64,000 nucleotides of DNA from an uncultured Halomonas sp. (GTDB lineage: Bacteria; Pseudomonadota; Gammaproteobacteria; Pseudomonadales; Halomonadaceae): positions 62,001 to 126,000 of the forward strand of contig NZ_CAMPKE010000011.1 of the NCBI RefSeq assembly GCF_946887195.1. Direction: 5' to 3'. The notes beneath the pieces were generated by a model. The model was not told where the DNA came from. It searched no databases and saw nothing but the letters and a program-made list of their open reading frames with translations. This document shows, piece after piece, positions 48,792 to 58,425 of the stretch. Position 1 is the first letter of the stretch, and each line of letters starts with the position of its first letter. The position numbers and the translations under genes are program-made.

Positions 48792-51700
48792 TTGAGTGTC
48801 AAGAAGAAGACCGATGGGCGCCAGCGTACGGCGGCCCAGGCCAAGGAAAAAGCGCGTCGTTTCGGTTTGCGCCTGCAGGGCGTGACCCGCGAAGGGGTCA
48901 TCATCCTTTTGTTGGCAGCCTGTGTGTTCCTGCTATTGGCCATGTTCAGTTATTCGCCCCAGGATCCGGGTTGGTCGCACAGTGGGCCGGAGCAGGGCGT
49001 CGATAACTGGATGGGGCCGATCGGCGCCTGGTTGTCCGACGTTCTCTATTCGCTGTTCGGCGCCAGCGCCTTGTGGTGGCCTGGCATGCTGGGCTTCGCT
49101 GCCTGGCGCTTGATGAGCCGCCGCGAGGTGCGCCTGGAGTGGGATGCCACCGCACTGGCGGTGAGGGCCGGTGGCCTGGTGCTGTTGCTGCTTGCCACCA
49201 CCAGCCTGGGTGCGCTGCACTTCTTCAACCCGGACAGCGGATTACCCTATTCGGCGGGCGGCATTCTCGGCGAGGGGTTGGCCGATGCCCTGGTGCCGCT
49301 GGTCGGGCTGCGCGGTGCGACGCTGCTGTCGATCGCGTCGTTTCTGTGTGCGTTTCCACTATTCTCGGGGCTGTCCTGGCTCACGGTAATGGACGAACTG
49401 GGATCGTTCGCTCACCGCTCGCTGCGCTGGATGGGTCGGCAGTTCGGTGGCGCGCGTACGCAACTGGCGGTTCGTCGCGAAGCGCGTCTCGATGCTGCCG
49501 AGCAGGCAGCGCCACATGAGGACGACGAGAACGCTCCGGTGACTGACAAGACCTCTCGATGGCGCCGCTGGTTTGGACGTGATAAGGGGCCGCAACTCGA
49601 TCGCTGGGATGCCGAGCCGGCGATGGCCGGCGGTCGACGCGAACCCATGCTGAATGAGTTCGATAATCGGGATTCGGCGTCTGATTCGGTGATGGCGTTG
49701 CGCGCCGAGCGTGACGCCGGGGTTTCGATTCCCTGGGATGTGCCGGAGCGTACGCCCTCCGCCAAGCGGCCCGAAGCGGCCTATACCGCGCAGGAGGCGC
49801 GTATCCAGGCGGCGTTTTCCGCCTCGCGTAGCGACCCGGCTGTCTCACGCGATGGCCGCCAATCGCCTGCTACGGCGAATGATTCCGCGCTGCGCGCCGA
49901 TGTGACTCGCCGGCGGATGCCCGAGCCGGGTTCTGTCGATAATGCCCCGGCCAAGGCTAGCCCCACCGAGCATCGCCCGCATGAAGATAGCTTGTCCGAG
50001 TCTGGCTTGGCCGACCCTATTCGTCCCGATGACGACGAGCCGATCATCCCCCCTGGCCTGTCGCGTCCGCTCAGTGCCGATTCATCGATAGCGTCGCATG
50101 ACGAGCCGGTCGATAAGCGCCGCGATCATGCCGCCTCGGCCTCTTCGGCATCGTCGCCGCACTCATCGGCACGCCAGGGACCGCCCGCCATCAACTGGGA
50201 CGAGTGGGATGAGACCGACGACGAAGCGGATGCCAACGAGCCACGGCTGAGCTGGAGCGATGCGACAGCCGAACCACGCGACGATGCAGTGAAAGAGGAC
50301 GCTCCGTCTGAATCCGCAGCGGAAGCGATGCCCCCTACGTTGGCAGACGAGACGCCGCGCGTGGTGGGTGCCGATCAGGCTCGGGAAGCGAGCGACGACC
50401 CCGATGTCCCGACACTGTGGACGGTAGAGCATTTGCAGAGCCAGCGTCCGGTCATGGACAACCTGCCGGAATCCGGCGGCGAGCTGCCGTCGCTGCGCCT
50501 GTTGACCCCGCCCGATCCGGCCCAGCCCAATTACACGCCGCAGCAACTCGTCGATATGGCCGAACTGCTCGAGACCCGCCTGCGCGAGTATGGCGTCAAG
50601 GCCGAGGTCGTCGAGACATGGCCGGGGCCAGTCATTACCCGCTTCGAGATCAAGCCGGCGGCCGGGGTCAAGGTTTCCAAGATCAGCAACTTGGCCAAGG
50701 ATCTGGCGCGTTCGCTGATGGTCAAGAGCGTACGCGTGGTCGAGGTGATCCCCGGCCGGCCCACGGTGGGCATCGAGATCCCCAACCCCAACCGGGCGAT
50801 GATTCGCCTGCGCGAAGTGATCGATTCCGGCGCCTACCAGCAGGCGGCTTCACCGCTGACGCTGGCGCTGGGCCACGACATCGGCGGCGCTCCGGTGGTC
50901 GCCAATCTCGGCAAGATGCCGCACTTGCTGGTGGCCGGCACCACGGGTTCGGGCAAGTCGGTGGGCGTCAACGGCATGCTCATCTCGATGCTGCTCAAGG
51001 CCACGCCCGACGACGTGCGCATGATCATGGTCGATCCCAAGATGCTCGAGCTGTCGGTCTATGACGGCATTCCGCACTTGCTGGCGCCGGTGGTGACCGA
51101 CATGAAGGAAGCTGCCAACAGCCTGCGCTGGTGCGTGGCCGAAATGGAGCGGCGCTACAAGCTGATGGCGGCGATGGGGGTGCGCAACATCGCCGGCTTC
51201 AATGCCAAGCTCGACGAAGCCGAACAGGCCGGTGCCCAGGTAGCCGATCCCTTGTGGGAGCCTCAGCCGTGGCAAATGCACGAACAGCCGCCGGTACTCG
51301 AAAAGCTGCCCTATATCGTGGTGGTGATCGACGAGTTCGCCGATATGTTCATGATCGTCGGCAAGAAGGTCGAAGAGCTGATCGCGCGTTTGGCGCAGAA
51401 GGCACGCGCCGCAGGCATCCATCTGATCCTCGCTACCCAGCGTCCGTCGGTGGACGTGGTCACCGGGTTGATCAAGGCCAATATTCCCACCCGTATGGCG
51501 TTTCAGGTGTCGTCGAAGGTCGATTCCCGGACGATTCTCGATCAGGGCGGCGCCGAGGCGCTGCTCGGTCATGGTGACATGCTCTATCTGCCCGCCGGTT
51601 CGGGCATGCCGACCCGTGTGCATGGCGCCTTCGTCGACGACGACGAGGTGCATCGGGTGGTCGAGGACTGGAAGCGTCGCGGTGAGCCGGAGTACATCGA

Positions 51701-51980
51701 GGAGATTCTTACCGGCGGCGTGAGCGCCGAAGCGCTGGCGGGTCTCGAGGCCGATGGCAACGAGGGCGCCGATGCCGAACAGGATGCGCTCTACGATGAA
51801 GCGGTCATGTTCGTTACCGAGTCGCGCCGGGCGTCGATTTCGGCCGTACAGCGACGTTTCAAGATCGGTTACAACCGGGCGGCGAGACTGGTCGAGGCCA
51901 TGGAGGCGGCCGGTGTGGTGTCGTCGATGGGCAATAACGGCAGCCGTGAGGTATTGGCGCCGCCACCGATCGGTGGATAA
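48792..51980 (+). CDS. ftsK: DNA translocase FtsK
   Basis: Septal DNA pump that coordinates chromosome dimer resolution with division. About 1,062 residues. The N-terminal membrane domain has four transmembrane segments (first: [19 protein letters not shown]). A long hydrophilic, Asp/Ser/Pro-rich linker runs from about residue 235 to 570. The motor follows with Walker A GTTGSGKS (about 716-723) and Walker [12 protein letters not shown] (about 843). A C-terminal winged-helix gamma domain (about 1005-1055: [20 protein letters not shown]) reads KOPS. TTG at 48792 is preferred because GGGGGTAGG lies just upstream; an in-frame ATG exists at 48699. Confidence 0.96.
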   Translation: MSVKKKTDGRQRTAAQAKEKARRFGLRLQGVTREGVIILLLAACVFLLLAMFSYSPQDPGWSHSGPEQGVDNWMGPIGAWLSDVLYSLFGASALWWPGMLGFAAWRLMSRREVRLEWDATALAVRAGGLVLLLLATTSLGALHFFNPDSGLPYSAGGILGEGLADALVPLVGLRGATLLSIASFLCAFPLFSGLSWLTVMDELGSFAHRSLRWMGRQFGGARTQLAVRREARLDAAEQAAPHEDDENAPVTDKTSRWRRWFGRDKGPQLDRWDAEPAMAGGRREPMLNEFDNRDSASDSVMALRAERDAGVSIPWDVPERTPSAKRPEAAYTAQEARIQAAFSASRSDPAVSRDGRQSPATANDSALRADVTRRRMPEPGSVDNAPAKASPTEHRPHEDSLSESGLADPIRPDDDEPIIPPGLSRPLSADSSIASHDEPVDKRRDHAASASSASSPHSSARQGPPAINWDEWDETDDEADANEPRLSWSDATAEPRDDAVKEDAPSESAAEAMPPTLADETPRVVGADQAREASDDPDVPTLWTVEHLQSQRPVMDNLPESGGELPSLRLLTPPDPAQPNYTPQQLVDMAELLETRLREYGVKAEVVETWPGPVITRFEIKPAAGVKVSKISNLAKDLARSLMVKSVRVVEVIPGRPTVGIEIPNPNRAMIRLREVIDSGAYQQAASPLTLALGHDIGGAPVVANLGKMPHLLVAGTTGSGKSVGVNGMLISMLLKATPDDVRMIMVDPKMLELSVYDGIPHLLAPVVTDMKEAANSLRWCVAEMERRYKLMAAMGVRNIAGFNAKLDEAEQAGAQVADPLWEPQPWQMHEQPPVLEKLPYIVVVIDEFADMFMIVGKKVEELIARLAQKARAAGIHLILATQRPSVDVVTGLIKANIPTRMAFQVSSKVDSRTILDQGGAEALLGHGDMLYLPAGSGMPTRVHGAFVDDDEVHRVVEDWKRRGEPEYIEEILTGGVSAEALAGLEADGNEGADAEQDALYDEAVMFVTESRRASISAVQRRFKIGYNRAARLVEAMEAAGVVSSMGNNGSREVLAPPPIGG

Positions 51981-52071
51981 CGTGCAGCTATTAAGGAAGC
52001 GTGAGCGGCATTGCAACGGGCCGCTGTGTGTCGAGGTCCATGCAACGAGCCGATCGAACCAAGGAGAAGGC

Positions 52072-52704
52072 ATGAAACCACTCAAGATGCTGGTAGCGCT
52101 GGGCGTGGCATTGATAATGCCGCTGACGGCGCAGGCCGATGAAGCGGCGGCGGCACGCCTGACAGACCTGCTGAAGCCGCTGCAGACGTATTCGGCCAGC
52201 TTCGAGCAACAGATTCTCGATGGTAGCGGCAACCGCCTGCAGGAAGCGCGGGGGCAGATGTGGCTATCGCGCCCAGGCAAGTTTCGCTGGGAGGTCGAAG
52301 CGCCGTATCGCCAGGTCGTGGTTTCCGATGGCGAGAACGTCTATCTGTACGATCCCGATCTCGAGCAGGTCACGGTACAGCCGCTGGATACCCGGGTGAC
52401 GCACACGCCGGCGCTGTTGCTCTCCGGTAGTGCCGACGAGCTGACCAGCAGTTACAACGTGTCTCGTCAGCAGCAGGGCACCACCGAAACCTTCACGCTG
52501 GTGCCCCAGACACCCGATACGCTGTTCGAATCACTCAAGATGACGTTCCAGGGCGAGCAACTGAGCATGCTGCAGATGGCCGGCAGTATTGGCCAGCGCA
52601 CCGCGATCAGTTTCGACGATATCGAGATCAACCCCGAGCTCGATGCATCGAGCTTCACCTTCGAGATCCCTGAAGGGGCCGATGTGATTCGTGAATCGCG
52701 CTAG
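52072..52704 (+). CDS. lolA: Outer-membrane lipoprotein carrier protein LolA
   Basis: 210-residue periplasmic chaperone that carries lipoproteins from LolCDE to LolB. The signal peptide MKPLKMLVALGVALIMPLTAQA is cut before DEA. The mature protein has LKPLQTYSASFEQQILD, RPGKFRWEVEAPYRQVVVSDG and a C-terminal SFDDIEINPELD block. The start at 52072 has AAGGAG 5 bp upstream. It follows ftsK by 91 bp and precedes rarA, as in E. coli, although rarA is here on the opposite strand. Confidence 0.95.
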   Translation: MKPLKMLVALGVALIMPLTAQADEAAAARLTDLLKPLQTYSASFEQQILDGSGNRLQEARGQMWLSRPGKFRWEVEAPYRQVVVSDGENVYLYDPDLEQVTVQPLDTRVTHTPALLLSGSADELTSSYNVSRQQQGTTETFTLVPQTPDTLFESLKMTFQGEQLSMLQMAGSIGQRTAISFDDIEINPELDASSFTFEIPEGADVIRESR

Positions 52705-52726
52705 GCTGAGATAAGTTACGAACTAG

Positions 52727-52752
52727 CGGGCCGCACAGTGTGCGGCCCGTTT
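52727..52752. terminator. Intrinsic terminator between lolA and rarA
   Basis: A 10-bp stem (CGGGCCGCAC 52727-52736 with GTGCGGCCCG 52740-52749) with a 3-base loop and trailing TTTC lies between the convergent lolA and rarA stops. The T-run is short. Confidence 0.8.
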
Positions 52753-52755
52753 CGC

Positions 52756-54105
52756 TTAGCTATTTCCATCCTGATGCTCATCCGCCTGGGCATCCAACTC
52801 GGCGCGATAATCGAGCATCTGCTTGAAGCGTTTTTCCTGCCCGTATTCGCTGGGTACGAAGAACGTCGCGTGCGGCATGCCCTCGGGCCAGCAATCATGG
52901 GCGCTGCCGGCCGGGTAGCCATGCTCCTCGTCGTGCGCATAGCGATAGCCTTCGCCATGACCCAGCGAGGCCATCAGCTTGGTTGGTGCGTTGCGCAGAT
53001 AGATCGGCACCTCGAGATCGGCATGCTCGGCAACGAAGCGTTTGGCGCCTTTCCAGGCTCGATCGATGGCGTTGCTCTTGGGGGCGACCGCCAGATGGAT
53101 GGCGGCGTGTGCGATGGCACGTTGGCCCTCGTAGTCGCCCAGTCGTAGATAGGCATCCCAGGCGGCCATGACCAGTGGCAGTGCGCGCGGCTCGGCATTG
53201 CCGACATCCTCCGAGGCGATTGCCGCCAGGCGGCGGACCACATCCAGCGGATCGCCGCCGCCCTGCATGAACTGCGCCATGTAGAGAAGCGCCGCATCGG
53301 GGCGCGACGAGCGCACCGATTTGTGAATCGCCGAGAGCAGATCGTAGTAATGGTCGCCCTGCTTGTCGAAGGCGCTGGCCCGGTGGCCGATCACTTCGTG
53401 CAGGGCCTCCTTGACCAGCCGCTCGCCCCCGTCCTCGGGCTGGGTGAAGTCGCAGGCGGTTTCCAATAGCCCCAGCGCGCGTCGGGCGTCGCCCATGCTG
53501 GCGCTGGCGAGTATCTCCAATACCTCGTCGTCGAGGCGAATATCGCGGCTGCCCAAGCCGCGCTCGCTGTCGTCCAGCGCACGGCGCATGACATCGATCA
53601 ATTCGGCGTCGTCGAGTTTCTTGAGCACATACACACGGGCGCGCGAGAGCAGGGCCGAATTGACCTCGAACGAGGGATTCTCGGTGGTCGCGCCGATCAG
53701 CGTCAGCAGGCCCGACTCGACATGCGGCAGCAAAGCATCCTGCTGGCTCTTGTTGAGTCGATGGATTTCATCGAGAAACAGCACGGTTGAGCGTTCCTGG
53801 CCCTGTGCGGCGCGTGCACGCTCCACGGCGGCACGGATTTCCTTGACGCCGGCCATCACCGCGGACATATGCTCTAACCGAGCGTTCGATGCCTCGGCGA
53901 GAATTTCCGCCAAGGTGGTCTTGCCGACGCCGGGCGGCCCCCACAGGATCATCGAGCGCAGGGTGCCGCTATCGGCCATGTGCCGCAGTGGCTTGCCAGG
54001 GCCGACCAGCGCCTGCTGCCCGATATAGTCATCCAGGCTTCGAGGACGCATGCGAAAGGCCAGCGGAGCGCTGTCTTGCTGGGCCTGTTGATTGAATAGA
54101 TCCAT
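52756..54105 (-). CDS. rarA: Replication-associated recombination protein A (RarA/MgsA)
   Basis: 449-residue AAA+ ATPase of the RarA/WRNIP1 family acting at stalled replication forks. Walker A GPPGVGKT is at residues 56-63, Walker B is VLFLDEIHR, and the sensor motif is GATTENPSFEVN. A C-terminal tetramerisation region contains SAIHKSVRSSRPDAALLYMAQ. GGGAA precedes the ATG. In E. coli rarA follows lolA on the same strand; here it is inverted. Confidence 0.95.
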   Translation of the reverse strand: MDLFNQQAQQDSAPLAFRMRPRSLDDYIGQQALVGPGKPLRHMADSGTLRSMILWGPPGVGKTTLAEILAEASNARLEHMSAVMAGVKEIRAAVERARAAQGQERSTVLFLDEIHRLNKSQQDALLPHVESGLLTLIGATTENPSFEVNSALLSRARVYVLKKLDDAELIDVMRRALDDSERGLGSRDIRLDDEVLEILASASMGDARRALGLLETACDFTQPEDGGERLVKEALHEVIGHRASAFDKQGDHYYDLLSAIHKSVRSSRPDAALLYMAQFMQGGGDPLDVVRRLAAIASEDVGNAEPRALPLVMAAWDAYLRLGDYEGQRAIAHAAIHLAVAPKSNAIDRAWKGAKRFVAEHADLEVPIYLRNAPTKLMASLGHGEGYRYAHDEEHGYPAGSAHDCWPEGMPHATFFVPSEYGQEKRFKQMLDYRAELDAQADEHQDGNS

Positions 54106-54244
54106 GATTCCCGGCTCGTATGAAAGAAAAAATGCATGTAGCGTGTCAATACAACGGGCGTAAAACCGTGGTAACCACTAGGTTAAACATTTGGGGAACG
54201 GCGTGTCCCCTGCCAGGCCCATCTCAAGCAGAGGAGGCTCTCAC

Positions 54245-54796
54245 ATGCCCATGCTGACCCAGTTGCGTCGGGATCATGCCAACATGGCGCGGTTGCTGCA
54301 CGTGTTATCCCTCAAGCACAAGACACTGGACGCCGGCGAGCGTCCCGACTTTCAGTTGATGCGTGAAGTCGTCGACTTCATTCTCGATTATATGAGCGGT
54401 TTTACCATACCGCTCGAGCGTGTCTGCGGTGAGCATCTCGTGGCAAAAGCTCCCGAGGCCGCCGATCTGAGCCACCGCCTGGCCAGTGATTACCACGATC
54501 TCAACGAGCGCCTCAAGCGGCTATCGCAGGATCTCGACATGATCCTGATGGATGCCGTGCTACCCATGGATCGCTTCGCGGCGGACCTCAAGGCGTATCT
54601 GGATAGCCACCGTGCCTATCTGCGCGCCGAGCGTGAAGAGCTATTTCCATTGATCAGCGAGCATTTCGATGATGACGACCTCAAGCGCCTCGCCGAGTCG
54701 CTGCCGGAGGGCGCCGAGGCTGAGCTGAATCGCCTGCAGGAAGCGTATCCCGAGCTTTACGGCGAGTTTCGCGATGCTCCCTCGCCCTTTGCCTGA
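54245..54796 (+). CDS. Hemerythrin HHE-like domain protein with altered ligand set
   Basis: 183-residue all-helical cytoplasmic protein resembling hemerythrin HHE-cation-binding proteins of gammaproteobacteria. H11 (RRDHANMARLL) and the last HxxxxxxEREELFP helix match metal-ligand segments. The second segment, where relatives usually have a Y-P-D-x-x-H-H-P-x-E-D pattern, reads YMSGFTIPLERV and lacks those His/Glu ligands; a HDLNERL segment follows. Metal binding may thus be weakened or lost. AGGAGG lies 7 bp before the ATG; the ORF is open to 54191. It is divergent from rarA and converges on umuC with 3 bp between stops. Confidence 0.72.
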   Translation: MPMLTQLRRDHANMARLLHVLSLKHKTLDAGERPDFQLMREVVDFILDYMSGFTIPLERVCGEHLVAKAPEAADLSHRLASDYHDLNERLKRLSQDLDMILMDAVLPMDRFAADLKAYLDSHRAYLRAEREELFPLISEHFDDDDLKRLAESLPEGAEAELNRLQEAYPELYGEFRDAPSPFA

Positions 54797-54799
54797 TCC

Positions 54800-56062
54800 C
54801 TAGCGTGCCTTGACCGTGGGCAGTTCGTTCCAGCGTGTCGTATAGCGCCGCGAGCGGTAACGGCTATTCATGCGCCATTCGCCATCCTGGCGTTGTACGC
54901 CCAGCGTCAGCGCCTCGCGGCCATAGCGCTGGCGAATGGCATCCCAGACCCCCATCAGCGCTTCCTGCCGTTGTGGCTCGGCGCCATCGAGTAGCGATGG
55001 CTGGCTAAAGCGGCGGGGGCTGAGTTCGGCGAGCATCACCCCGAGCTTCTGATAGGCACATTCAGGGCGCCACAATCGATCCAGCAACTGCTGGGCGTAG
55101 CGGTTGAGGCGTAGCGTATCGGCGCTGGGAAAAGGCAGTGGCGTCCATACGCTGCCGCGCTGTTGGGGGACTGCCTGGTGAGGATTGGTACGCAGAAATA
55201 TGCCGATGGCACTGGCCGTCAAGTCGTCGCGGCGCAGCTTCTCGCCGGCGCGCTGGCAATGATGGCGTAACGCTTCACCGAGCTGGGTACGATCGTTCAC
55301 CGAGCGGCCCAGTGAGCGCGAACAGAGAATGCTCCGGCGCGGTGCTTCCAGATCCTGTGGTGCCAGGCAAGAGGTGCCACGCAATTCGCGGGCAGTTCGC
55401 GCCACGACCACACTGAAACGGCGGCGTAGCCAATCCTCCGGTGCGTCGCGCAGCGCGGCGGCGGAGTCGATTCCGGCATCATTCAGGCGCAATCCCAGGC
55501 GGCTACCGATGCCCCAGATCTTCTTGACGGGCAATTCGCGCAGATGGGCCAGCAACTCCGGTGCCTCAGCATTCGCCCAGGTCCAGACCTGCGGCCGCGT
55601 TGGCAGGCGCTTGGCACGATGATTGGCCAATTTGGCCAGCGTTCGGGTCGGGGCGATGCCCAGCGACACCGGCAGGCCGACATCGCGCTCCACCGCGCGG
55701 ACCAGATCGCGCCCCAGGGCTTCAAGATCGTCGTCCAGCCCGCGCAAATCGAGAAAGCACTCATCGATGGAATAGGGCTCCAGGGCCGGCACCCTGGCCT
55801 GCAGCACCTGCTGTACGCGCCCCGAGAGATCGCCATAGAGGCTGTAATTGGGTGACTTGAGCACGATCCGGCGGCGCAGCGCCGGCGGTATCTGATGAGC
55901 CGGCGTGCCCATGGCGATACCCAGCGCCTTGAGTTCATCGGAGCGGGCGATCACGCAGCCGTCGTTGTTGGTCAGCACACCCACCGGCACGCCTTCCAGC
56001 GAAGGGTCGAACAGCCGCTCGCAGCCCACATAGAAGTTGTTGCAGTCGATCAGCGCGTACAT
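54800..56062 (-). CDS. umuC: DNA polymerase V catalytic subunit UmuC
   Basis: 420-residue Y-family translesion polymerase (E. coli 422). Catalytic carboxylates are D6 (ALIDCNNFYV) and D100/E101 (YSIDECFLDLRG). The steric-gate region FYVGCERLF, thumb/HhH segment VKKIWGIGSRLG and a C-terminal UmuC-specific DUF4113-like tail (GVWDAIRQRYGREALTLG, WRMNSRYRSRRYTTRWNELP) are visible. The start at 56062 has AAGG 6 bp upstream and lies one base after the umuD stop. Expression should be SOS-controlled from the box at 56562-56581. Confidence 0.93.
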   Translation of the reverse strand: MYALIDCNNFYVGCERLFDPSLEGVPVGVLTNNDGCVIARSDELKALGIAMGTPAHQIPPALRRRIVLKSPNYSLYGDLSGRVQQVLQARVPALEPYSIDECFLDLRGLDDDLEALGRDLVRAVERDVGLPVSLGIAPTRTLAKLANHRAKRLPTRPQVWTWANAEAPELLAHLRELPVKKIWGIGSRLGLRLNDAGIDSAAALRDAPEDWLRRRFSVVVARTARELRGTSCLAPQDLEAPRRSILCSRSLGRSVNDRTQLGEALRHHCQRAGEKLRRDDLTASAIGIFLRTNPHQAVPQQRGSVWTPLPFPSADTLRLNRYAQQLLDRLWRPECAYQKLGVMLAELSPRRFSQPSLLDGAEPQRQEALMGVWDAIRQRYGREALTLGVQRQDGEWRMNSRYRSRRYTTRWNELPTVKAR

Positions 56063-56063
56063 G

Positions 56064-56519
56064 CTAACCTTGGGCCTCGTCGCCATGTCGGCAATCGTGA
56101 ACGACATGGCAGACCAACCCCCACAGCCGGCGGTCGTCGCCCTCGTCGTCCAGCGGCAAGCGTGCCTGGCGGGCATCGCTGCCACGCAGCCAGCGGCGGT
56201 GACCGCGGCCCTCCAGCTTGCGCAGCGCCAGCTGACCATCGATGACCGCGACGACCCAATGCCCAGGATACGGCGTCTGGGCGCGATCGACGATCAGCAG
56301 GTCGCCGTGTGCGAAGCCCTCCGCGGCCAGCGCTTGCCCCTCTACCCGCATGAAGAAGGTCGAGGCCGGATGAGGTATCAACTGCAGGTTGAGATCCAGC
56401 GGCGCCTCCCGGTAATCGTCGGCGGGCGATGGAAAGCCGTTGGAGCCGCGCCGCTCGGTATGCTCGGGCGTGATCCGGGTGTGACGGCGTTGTGCGGGCG
56501 CGAGGCGCTTGACGCTCAT
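56064..56519 (-). CDS. umuD: UmuD-like protein lacking the protease catalytic dyad
   Basis: 151-residue UmuD homologue, accessory subunit of polymerase V. The landmark FPSPADDYREAPLDLNLQLI and GDLLIVDRA blocks align well with E. coli UmuD. However, the self-cleavage machinery is changed. The Ser60 position is Ala63 (VEGQALAAEG instead of a GDSM-type motif), the Lys97 position is Arg100 (GQLALRKLE), and the Cys24-Gly25 cleavage site is Asn27-Gly28. The DNA at these places was reread and shows no frameshift. The protein may therefore be unable to convert itself to UmuD' and may act by another route. It is one base from umuC and has a LexA box 42 bp upstream. Confidence 0.88.
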   Translation of the reverse strand: MSVKRLAPAQRRHTRITPEHTERRGSNGFPSPADDYREAPLDLNLQLIPHPASTFFMRVEGQALAAEGFAHGDLLIVDRAQTPYPGHWVVAVIDGQLALRKLEGRGHRRWLRGSDARQARLPLDDEGDDRRLWGLVCHVVHDCRHGDEAQG

Positions 56520-56561
56520 GCGAGAGCCTCCAGTTGCGGGTTGTGAGTCTCGATTTTCGAA

Positions 56562-56581
56562 TACTGTAAAAATAACCAGTA
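56562..56581 (-). promoter_or_regulatory. LexA (SOS) box of umuDC
   Basis: TACTGTAAAAATAACCAGTA (plus-strand orientation) matches the gammaproteobacterial LexA consensus CTGT-N8-ACAG with one substitution (CCAG). Its ends TACTGT/CAGTA are symmetric. It lies 42 bp upstream of the umuD start, in the 154-bp gap to the divergent LysR gene. Confidence 0.85.
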
Positions 56582-56673
56582 ATCGGTGGATCCACAAGCC
56601 CTTCGGCGCGCGAGGATCGATGAGCTGAGGTAGAATGCGGCCATCGCAGCCATGCATGCGGCGGAGGAGAGCA

Positions 56674-57567
56674 ATGGACCGGCTACAAGCGATGCGCATT
56701 TTCCGTGCCGTGGTCGAGGCCGGTAGTTTCGCCGGCGGCGCGCGCAAGCTGGGGCTGTCCAATGCCATGGTCAGCAAGCAGGTGGCGCGTCTTGAAACGC
56801 TGCTTGGCGTGCGCCTGCTGACGCGCACCACGCGGCGTTTGCAATTGACTGCCGAAGGCGAGGGTTATCTCAAGGGCGCGTCGCGACTGCTCGACGAACT
56901 GCACGAACTCGAAGCCGGATTGGGCGAGCAGCGCGGCGAGATTCGTGGCCGTTTGCGGCTCTCTGCGCCGCTGGATTTCGGCGTGCTCGAACTGATGCCG
57001 GCACTGCAGGCCTTCGAGCAGGCGCACCCGGCGGTCCGGCTCGAGGTGATACTCGAGGATCGCCGGGTCGATCCGCTGGCCGAGGATTTCGATCTGGTGG
57101 TACGTATCGGTAATCTCGAGGATTCGAGCCTGATCGCACGGCGACTGATGACGATGCCAATGCATGTCTACGGCGCGCCGAGCTATCTGAAGAGCCATGG
57201 CACACCGCGGCATCCCGATGCGCTGCGCGATCACCGCTGCCTGCATTACAGCCTGCAGCGCGAAGGGCCTAGCTGGAGTTTCATGGTCGACGGTAAATTG
57301 CAGCGCTTTCGCTTTCACCCGGTGCTGACCTGCAATAACGGCCGGGCGCTGATCGAGGCAGCTGCGCGCGGCATGGGACTGGTCTACAAGCCGGCGTTCC
57401 TGGGCGAGCCGGAAGTGACGCGCGGGCGACTGGTACGCGTACTGGAACCTTTCGTGGTAGCGCCGGTGGGTGTGCATCTGCTGTATGCCGAGCGTGAACT
57501 GATCCCGGCGCGATTGCAGGCATTGGTCGATGCGCTGCGCGGCTACTTTCACCAGGGTGACCAATGA
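56674..57567 (+). CDS. LysR-family transcriptional regulator
   Basis: 297-residue LysR-type regulator. The N-terminal winged helix-turn-helix (residues 1-60) contains FRAVVEAGSFAGGARKLGLSNAMVSKQVARLE-type residues (given here only as the 56695-56790 span) and LLTRTTRRLQLTAEG. The effector-binding domain opens with GRLRLSAPLDFGVLELMP and includes DLVVRIGNLEDSSLIARRL, typical of the CrgA/AaeR-like group. GGAGGAG lies just upstream of the start. Its stop overlaps the murI start (ATGA). The target is unknown; the divergent umuDC is one possibility but that pair carries its own SOS box. Confidence 0.88.
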   Translation: MDRLQAMRIFRAVVEAGSFAGGARKLGLSNAMVSKQVARLETLLGVRLLTRTTRRLQLTAEGEGYLKGASRLLDELHELEAGLGEQRGEIRGRLRLSAPLDFGVLELMPALQAFEQAHPAVRLEVILEDRRVDPLAEDFDLVVRIGNLEDSSLIARRLMTMPMHVYGAPSYLKSHGTPRHPDALRDHRCLHYSLQREGPSWSFMVDGKLQRFRFHPVLTCNNGRALIEAAARGMGLVYKPAFLGEPEVTRGRLVRVLEPFVVAPVGVHLLYAERELIPARLQALVDALRGYFHQGDQ

Positions 57568-58373
57568 GCGGCCCGATCCTGCTGTTCGACTCCGGTGTCG
57601 GTGGGCTATCGGTAGCGGCAGCGCTACGTGCCCGGCTGCCGAGTGCGGCACTGGCTTACGTTTGCGACAATGCCATGCTGCCTTACGGCACCAAGCCCGA
57701 TGCCTGGCTGGTGACGCGCATCGCCGATGTCTGCTGCGCAGCGGTCAAGGCAAGTGGCGCCAGCGCCCTGGTCGTCGCCTGCAATACCGCCAGCACCCTG
57801 GCGCTGTGCGAATTGCGTGAGCGGCTGAGCATCCCGGTGATCGGTACCGTGCCCGCCATCAAGCCGGCGGTGGCGGCATCGCGCTCGGGTACGTTCGGCT
57901 TGCTGGCGACGTCCGCTACCGTGAATCGTCCCTACACCGATGCCTTGATCCAGGAATTCGCCGCGCAGTGCCAGGTGATTCGCGTGGCCGCCGATGCCTT
58001 GGTGGCTCAGGCCGAGCGTGCGTTGGCCGGTGAGGCACTGGATTCGCGTGTACTGGCGGCCGGATTGGCACCGTTGTGGGTAGCACCGGCGCTCGATACC
58101 GTGGTGCTGGGCTGCACGCACTTTCCGCTACTCGTCGAGCAGCTCGATGCCTGCGCGCCAAGGCCGATTAGCTGGATCGATTCTGGCGACGCCATCGCCC
58201 GACGCGTGGCCAGCGTCGTTGCATCGCCGGCGCTCGCCAGCGGGGCGGGAACGGCCTGGGCGACCCTGCCCAGTAGCGGGCTGGCCACGGCATTGGCGCG
58301 TTACGGATTTGCCGCGCCGCGTCGGTTGACCGGTATCGCCTTGCCAACGGCATCTTCCGGGGCATTTCGTTGA
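57564..58373 (+). CDS. murI: Glutamate racemase
   Basis: 269-residue racemase making D-glutamate for peptidoglycan. The two catalytic cysteines are C73 (VVACNTAS) and C184 (LGCTHFPLL), with D9 (LFDSGVGGLSV) and H186 nearby. Its start overlaps the LysR stop by four bases, implying coupled translation. The stretch after about residue 225 is Ala/Ser/Gly-rich and poorly conserved. A trmA gene follows 52 bp later. Confidence 0.93.
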   Translation: MSGPILLFDSGVGGLSVAAALRARLPSAALAYVCDNAMLPYGTKPDAWLVTRIADVCCAAVKASGASALVVACNTASTLALCELRERLSIPVIGTVPAIKPAVAASRSGTFGLLATSATVNRPYTDALIQEFAAQCQVIRVAADALVAQAERALAGEALDSRVLAAGLAPLWVAPALDTVVLGCTHFPLLVEQLDACAPRPISWIDSGDAIARRVASVVASPALASGAGTAWATLPSSGLATALARYGFAAPRRLTGIALPTASSGAFR

Positions 58374-58425
58374 GTCGGCTTTACCGTCACTTTTGATTGT
58401 CATTCATTCCTGGTAGGAAAATTTC

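Noticed and set aside
54160..54185. GTGGT-A-ACCAC palindrome between rarA and the hemerythrin-like gene as an operator.
   Set aside because: Only an 11-bp symmetric site with no second copy or known regulator match; too weak to annotate.
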